8,851 nt of DNA from CAZJLN01 sp964540765 (GTDB taxonomy: Bacteria; Chloroflexota; Anaerolineae; Anaerolineales; Anaerolineaceae): NCBI GenBank assembly GCA_964540765.1, contig CAZINW010000054.1, positions 1 through 8,851 on the forward strand. Reading direction: 5' to 3'. A model generated the notes under the pieces. That model was not told the origin of the DNA, made no database searches, and saw only the letters and a program-made list of their open reading frames with translations. The position numbers were made by a program, and so were the translations under genes. Below are positions 6,440-8,851 of this stretch, one piece after another. Every line of letters begins with the position of its first letter. Position 1 is the first letter of the stretch.

Positions 6440-6489
6440 TTGCAAAGATTCTCCTTGTTTATTTTGTTTAGTCTATGATACCCTATATT

Positions 6490-8247
6490 TTACATCACAT
6501 CGGGCGCTTTGATCCCAAGCAGCCTTAAGCTGTTCGACAAGCAATACCTGGATGCGCTCACGAGTGCCAGGCGGTAACTTTTCACATATTCAGGTGCAGA
6601 GAGAACCGGGCAGACATTGTAAAAACCGTTAAAAGCCTTCGCCATTTCGTAGGCATAAGTTGCAATCAATGAAGGTTTGTACTCTTTGGCGGCACGTTCA
6701 ACCTCATACGGAAGTCTGCTGATAACCTCAATCAGATTGATCTCAGTGCTGTGCAGGTCATGAGCAAATGAGATGTTCTCATCAAATGCATAACCTGCCT
6801 TACGCAGGATGCTGCCGGCACGGACGTGGGCGTATTGAATGTACGGCGCGGATTGACCATTAAAATCCAGGGCACTTTCCCAGTCGAAAGTTACGATCTT
6901 GGTGTTTTCGCGGGACAACATGGGATATTTGATCGCACCAATGGCTACTGCCGAGGCAATTTCCATTTTTCGCTCATCGGAGAGACCAGGATTCTTTTCC
7001 TGCACAATCGCCAGGGTTCTCTGCGTGGATTCCCGGATGAGATCATCCAGCAGAACGACCGTCCCGTCGCGGGAGGACATGGTCACATTGCCAGGCAAAT
7101 TGACGATCTCATATGCCAGGTGCACCAGCCGAGATGACCATGCGTATCCCATCAATTCGAGGGTCTTAAAGATCTGTTTCATGTGAAGGGATTGGCGAAC
7201 ATCGATGACATAGACCGATTTGTCCAGATCGTATTCCTCAAATTTCATAATTGCAAGCGGCAGGTCCTTGGTGGCATAGAGAGAGGTCCCATCGGAACGC
7301 AGGACAACCGCCACTCGGTATTCTTCTTTTTTACCAAGGATCTCATCCAGGTTGATATAAACCGGTCCATCCGGCCTGGCATCCACAGCCAGTCCCGAGG
7401 CAATCAAGGATTCGACCACCTTTTTACCTGGCTCCTCGACTTCACTTTCGAAATAGACGCGGTCAAAATGCTCGCCAAGCTGGTTATAAACCTGGTAAAA
7501 CCCTTCCAAAGACCATTGGCGCGTTTTTTTCCAGAGTGCAACCACGTCAGGCTCCTGGCGATCCCAACGACCAAAATACTGACGCACTTCAGCCTCAAAA
7601 ACAGGGTCTTCTGTAAACCGTCGGTCAGCCTCAGAGTATAGATCGCCCATCCAGCGCGTCTTGTCGCTGCCCGGGGATTCATCCCTGTGATATTTCTCAA
7701 AGTTGCAGAGCCACTTGATCACATGCAAGCCAATATCACCCACGTAATTGGCGCGGATGACCTTTTCGCCGGATGCCTCGAGAATGTTTGAGACCGCCCC
7801 GCCCAGAATGACATTACGCAGATGCCCCACGTGCATGGATTTGTGTGTGTTGGGTTGGGAATACTCCACCATGGTTGTTTTGCCAGTGGGAGCCAGTTTT
7901 CCAAAAGATTCTCCCGCGGCGTTGACCTGGCGGATCACTTTTTTGGCATATTCCGTATTGGAAAAATACAGGTTCAGGTAACCCTTGACTGCCTGTACGC
8001 GGGTAAACCCGGCAGGAACTTCGATGAACTCTGCCAGGGACAGGGCAATCTCCTGCGCGCGCTGTGGCACGGGTGTCTTGACCAGGCTGCGATCCTCGGC
8101 GGCTGCTAGCGGAAAAAGGGGAGCGGCAATACCCCATTCACCGCTGAAGGGGATGTTACGCCAATCCAATTTAACCACTGGCAACTTGTTCTGCTGGCAG
8201 AATTGTGTGATCTTTTCATTGACAAGTGCTTTTTCTTCTTCAAACAT
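6490..8247 (-). CDS. argS: Arginyl-tRNA synthetase
   Basis: This 585-residue class I aminoacyl-tRNA synthetase joins Arg to tRNA-Arg using ATP in the cytoplasm. An N-terminal Add-1 type region (about 1-115, with GYLNLYFS) recognises the tRNA. The HIGH signature is HVGH (139-142) inside YSQPNTHKSMHVGHLRN. YVGDIGLHV (168-176) is typical of ArgRS. The KMSKS counterpart is TMSSRDG (389-395); loss of the second lysine is common in ArgRS. The all-helical DALR anticodon-binding domain runs from about 465 (SAPYIQYAHVRAGSIL) to the usual end LLGIKAPDVM. The ATG at 8247 is seven bases after AGGA (8258-8255). Two further ATGs at 8255 and 8251 overlap it out of frame. An extended -10 promoter lies upstream, and the COG2403-type GTPase gene follows closely. 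Confidence 0.97.
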   Translation of the reverse strand: MFEEEKALVNEKITQFCQQNKLPVVKLDWRNIPFSGEWGIAAPLFPLAAAEDRSLVKTPVPQRAQEIALSLAEFIEVPAGFTRVQAVKGYLNLYFSNTEYAKKVIRQVNAAGESFGKLAPTGKTTMVEYSQPNTHKSMHVGHLRNVILGGAVSNILEASGEKVIRANYVGDIGLHVIKWLCNFEKYHRDESPGSDKTRWMGDLYSEADRRFTEDPVFEAEVRQYFGRWDRQEPDVVALWKKTRQWSLEGFYQVYNQLGEHFDRVYFESEVEEPGKKVVESLIASGLAVDARPDGPVYINLDEILGKKEEYRVAVVLRSDGTSLYATKDLPLAIMKFEEYDLDKSVYVIDVRQSLHMKQIFKTLELMGYAWSSRLVHLAYEIVNLPGNVTMSSRDGTVVLLDDLIRESTQRTLAIVQEKNPGLSDERKMEIASAVAIGAIKYPMLSRENTKIVTFDWESALDFNGQSAPYIQYAHVRAGSILRKAGYAFDENISFAHDLHSTEINLIEVISRLPYEVERAAKEYKPSLIATYAYEMAKAFNGFYNVCPVLSAPEYVKSYRLALVSASRYCLSNSLRLLGIKAPDVM

Positions 8248-8276
8248 GCATGCATCCTAAAACTAAATGTTTAAGG

Positions 8277-8305
8277 ATTATATCATCCAGAGAGGTGCCA
8301 TCCAA
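8277..8305 (-). promoter_or_regulatory. argS promoter with extended -10
   Basis: On the minus strand, TGATATAAT (8285-8277) gives a perfect -10 hexamer with the upstream TGn extension. TTGGAT (8305-8300), at 17 bases, is a partial -35. Transcription would start near 8270, leaving a leader of about 20 bases before the argS ATG. Confidence 0.75.
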
Positions 8306-8368
8306 ATAAGGGACTGTGCTCAGATGATTTCGGTTATTCTTTTTACCTTGTGTTCTGGAATTGGCAGA

Positions 8369-8394
8369 CAAAGCGGGAGCTTGCTGCTCCCGCT
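8369..8394 (-). terminator. Probable rpsT terminator
   Basis: AGCGGGAGC (8372-8380) pairs perfectly with GCTCCCGCT (8386-8394) around TTGCT. On the minus strand the stem is followed by only a short T-run (TTTG), about 55 bases after the rpsT stop. It would separate rpsT from the argS promoter, though the weak tail may let some transcripts through. Confidence 0.6.
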
Positions 8395-8447
8395 CATTAT
8401 TTAAACCAGGTTTACACAACCCCCAAGTTTGCGGTAAATTTTATTGC

Positions 8448-8708
8448 TTAAATATTATTTAGTTTTTTCATCAAACGTGCTTTGCGGCGGGCGGCATTAT
8501 TCTTGTGAATAACACCTTTGGCAACGGCTTTGTCCAAGGCTTTGATCGCCTGTTTGGTTTCAACCTGTGCCTGCTCCTTATCGCCAGCTTTGATGACTGC
8601 CTGGGCTTTCTTCACATACGTGCGTGCCGTGCCACGGTAAACACGATTGCGCAGACGCTGTTCTCTGCTTTGCTTGTTACGTTTAATTTGTGACTTAATA
8701 TTAGCCAA
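8448..8708 (-). CDS. rpsT: Small-subunit ribosomal protein S20
   Basis: The product is 86 residues from the TTG at 8708, the normal S20 length. The N-terminus MANIKSQIKRNKQSREQRLRNR is the family's conserved start. The helical body is rich in Lys, Arg and Ala, and IHKNNAARRKARLMKKL at the C-terminus is diagnostic. S20 binds 16S rRNA early in 30S assembly. The frame stays open to an ATG at 8768, which would add 20 residues. The TTG is preferred because GGAGG (8720-8716) lies seven bases before it and the family begins there, while the -10 of the promoter overlaps the upstream extension. A TTG (UUG) start is also used by Escherichia coli rpsT, whose translation S20 represses. Confidence 0.96.
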   Translation of the reverse strand: MANIKSQIKRNKQSREQRLRNRVYRGTARTYVKKAQAVIKAGDKEQAQVETKQAIKALDKAVAKGVIHKNNAARRKARLMKKLNNI

Positions 8709-8715
8709 GATCCTG

Positions 8716-8720
8716 CCTCC
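8716..8720 (-). promoter_or_regulatory. Ribosome binding site of rpsT that decides the TTG start
   Basis: GGAGG on the minus strand, with a seven-base spacing, places the rpsT start at TTG 8708 rather than at the upstream ATG 8768. Confidence 0.85.
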
Positions 8721-8749
8721 AAATACTATTTCAATGATAACAGGCTGAA

Positions 8750-8778
8750 ATTTTACTGTATACTGCAATATTTGTCCA
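8750..8778 (-). promoter_or_regulatory. rpsT promoter
   Basis: TGGACA (8778-8773) and TAAAAT (8755-8750) on the minus strand are separated by exactly 17 bases, each one mismatch from consensus. The start would be near 8743, giving a leader of about 35 bases with GGAGG before the TTG start. A second TTGACA lies upstream at 8805-8800 but lacks a -10 partner. Confidence 0.75.
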
Positions 8779-8786
8779 GCGATTTG

Positions 8787-8814
8787 TTGACAGTGATTAT
8801 GTCAAGAAGATACT
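8787..8814 (+). promoter_or_regulatory. Possible divergent promoter at the right edge
   Basis: TTGACA (8787-8792) on the + strand is followed after 16 bases by GATACT (8809-8814), a four-of-six -10 match. It would serve the gene starting at 8836. The -35 also forms one arm of the inverted repeat TTGACA...TGTCAA (8787-8805). Confidence 0.35.
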
Positions 8815-8835
8815 TCTCTACTGAGGTCTATCTTT

Positions 8836-8851
8836 ATGCGCAAACAGGGAT
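8836..8851 (+). CDS. Start of a divergent gene, cut by the window edge
   Basis: An ATG at 8836 is preceded by TGAGGT (8822-8827) with eight bases between, and it lies downstream of a plausible + strand promoter. Only five codons (M R K Q G) are visible, so nothing can be said of the product. The start itself is uncertain. Confidence 0.35.

Noticed and set aside
7183..7641. Plus-strand ORF of 152 codons inside argS
   Set aside because: It is antisense to conserved argS codons and lacks its own start signals; a shadow frame.
8709..8768. 20-residue N-terminal extension of S20 from the ATG at 8768
   Set aside because: It would run through the rpsT -10 element and add residues not present in S20; the GGAGG-TTG start at 8708 fits the family.

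Overview
The window reads as a bacterial chromosome segment of about 48% GC, most likely from an Anaerolineae-type Chloroflexota. The pointers are a decayed surface protein whose tail ends in a 'VHLPMI' motif, a lipoprotein with a Pro/Thr-rich C-terminus, a bacterial homologue of the cyclic-2,3-diphosphoglycerate synthetase/COG2403 GTPase family, and some TTG starts. This taxonomic call is an inference; there is no rRNA or phylogenetic marker tree behind it.

Region 1 (1-1103) is a degenerate zone. It holds a short tandem array built on TGTCAAGGC (57-158), a short ORF that looks like the C-terminal remnant of a secreted protein (196-408), and the C-terminal part of a large secreted/surface protein. 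The latter is interrupted by an in-frame TAG at 1008-1010 and has no recognisable N-terminal part. Region 2 (1120-1975) is one intact lipoprotein gene and a good rho-independent terminator. Region 3 (2044-3705) is a two-gene + strand unit, an alpha/beta hydrolase followed 14 bases later by a deoxynucleoside kinase, ending at a very strong hairpin plus T-tract.

Region 4 (3726-8708) is a block of minus-strand housekeeping genes. In transcription order they are rpsT (ribosomal protein S20, TTG start), argS (arginyl-tRNA synthetase), the COG2403-type GTPase, and obg/cgtA (ribosome-assembly GTPase). Clear sigma-70-like promoters lie upstream of rpsT and argS. argS and the GTPase gene are about 50 bases apart and probably co-transcribed, with a strong terminator after the GTPase gene. 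obg then appears to have its own start signals. rpsT, argS and obg all serve translation or ribosome assembly. At the right edge a divergent + strand gene seems to begin.

No wholly new system is evident. The items most worth a second look are the repeat array that carries TTGACA on its minus strand in every copy, the amber-interrupted surface protein gene, a consensus-like promoter abutting a terminator hairpin at 3623-3705 (possible tiny RNA), and the GTPase of unproven bacterial function next to argS.
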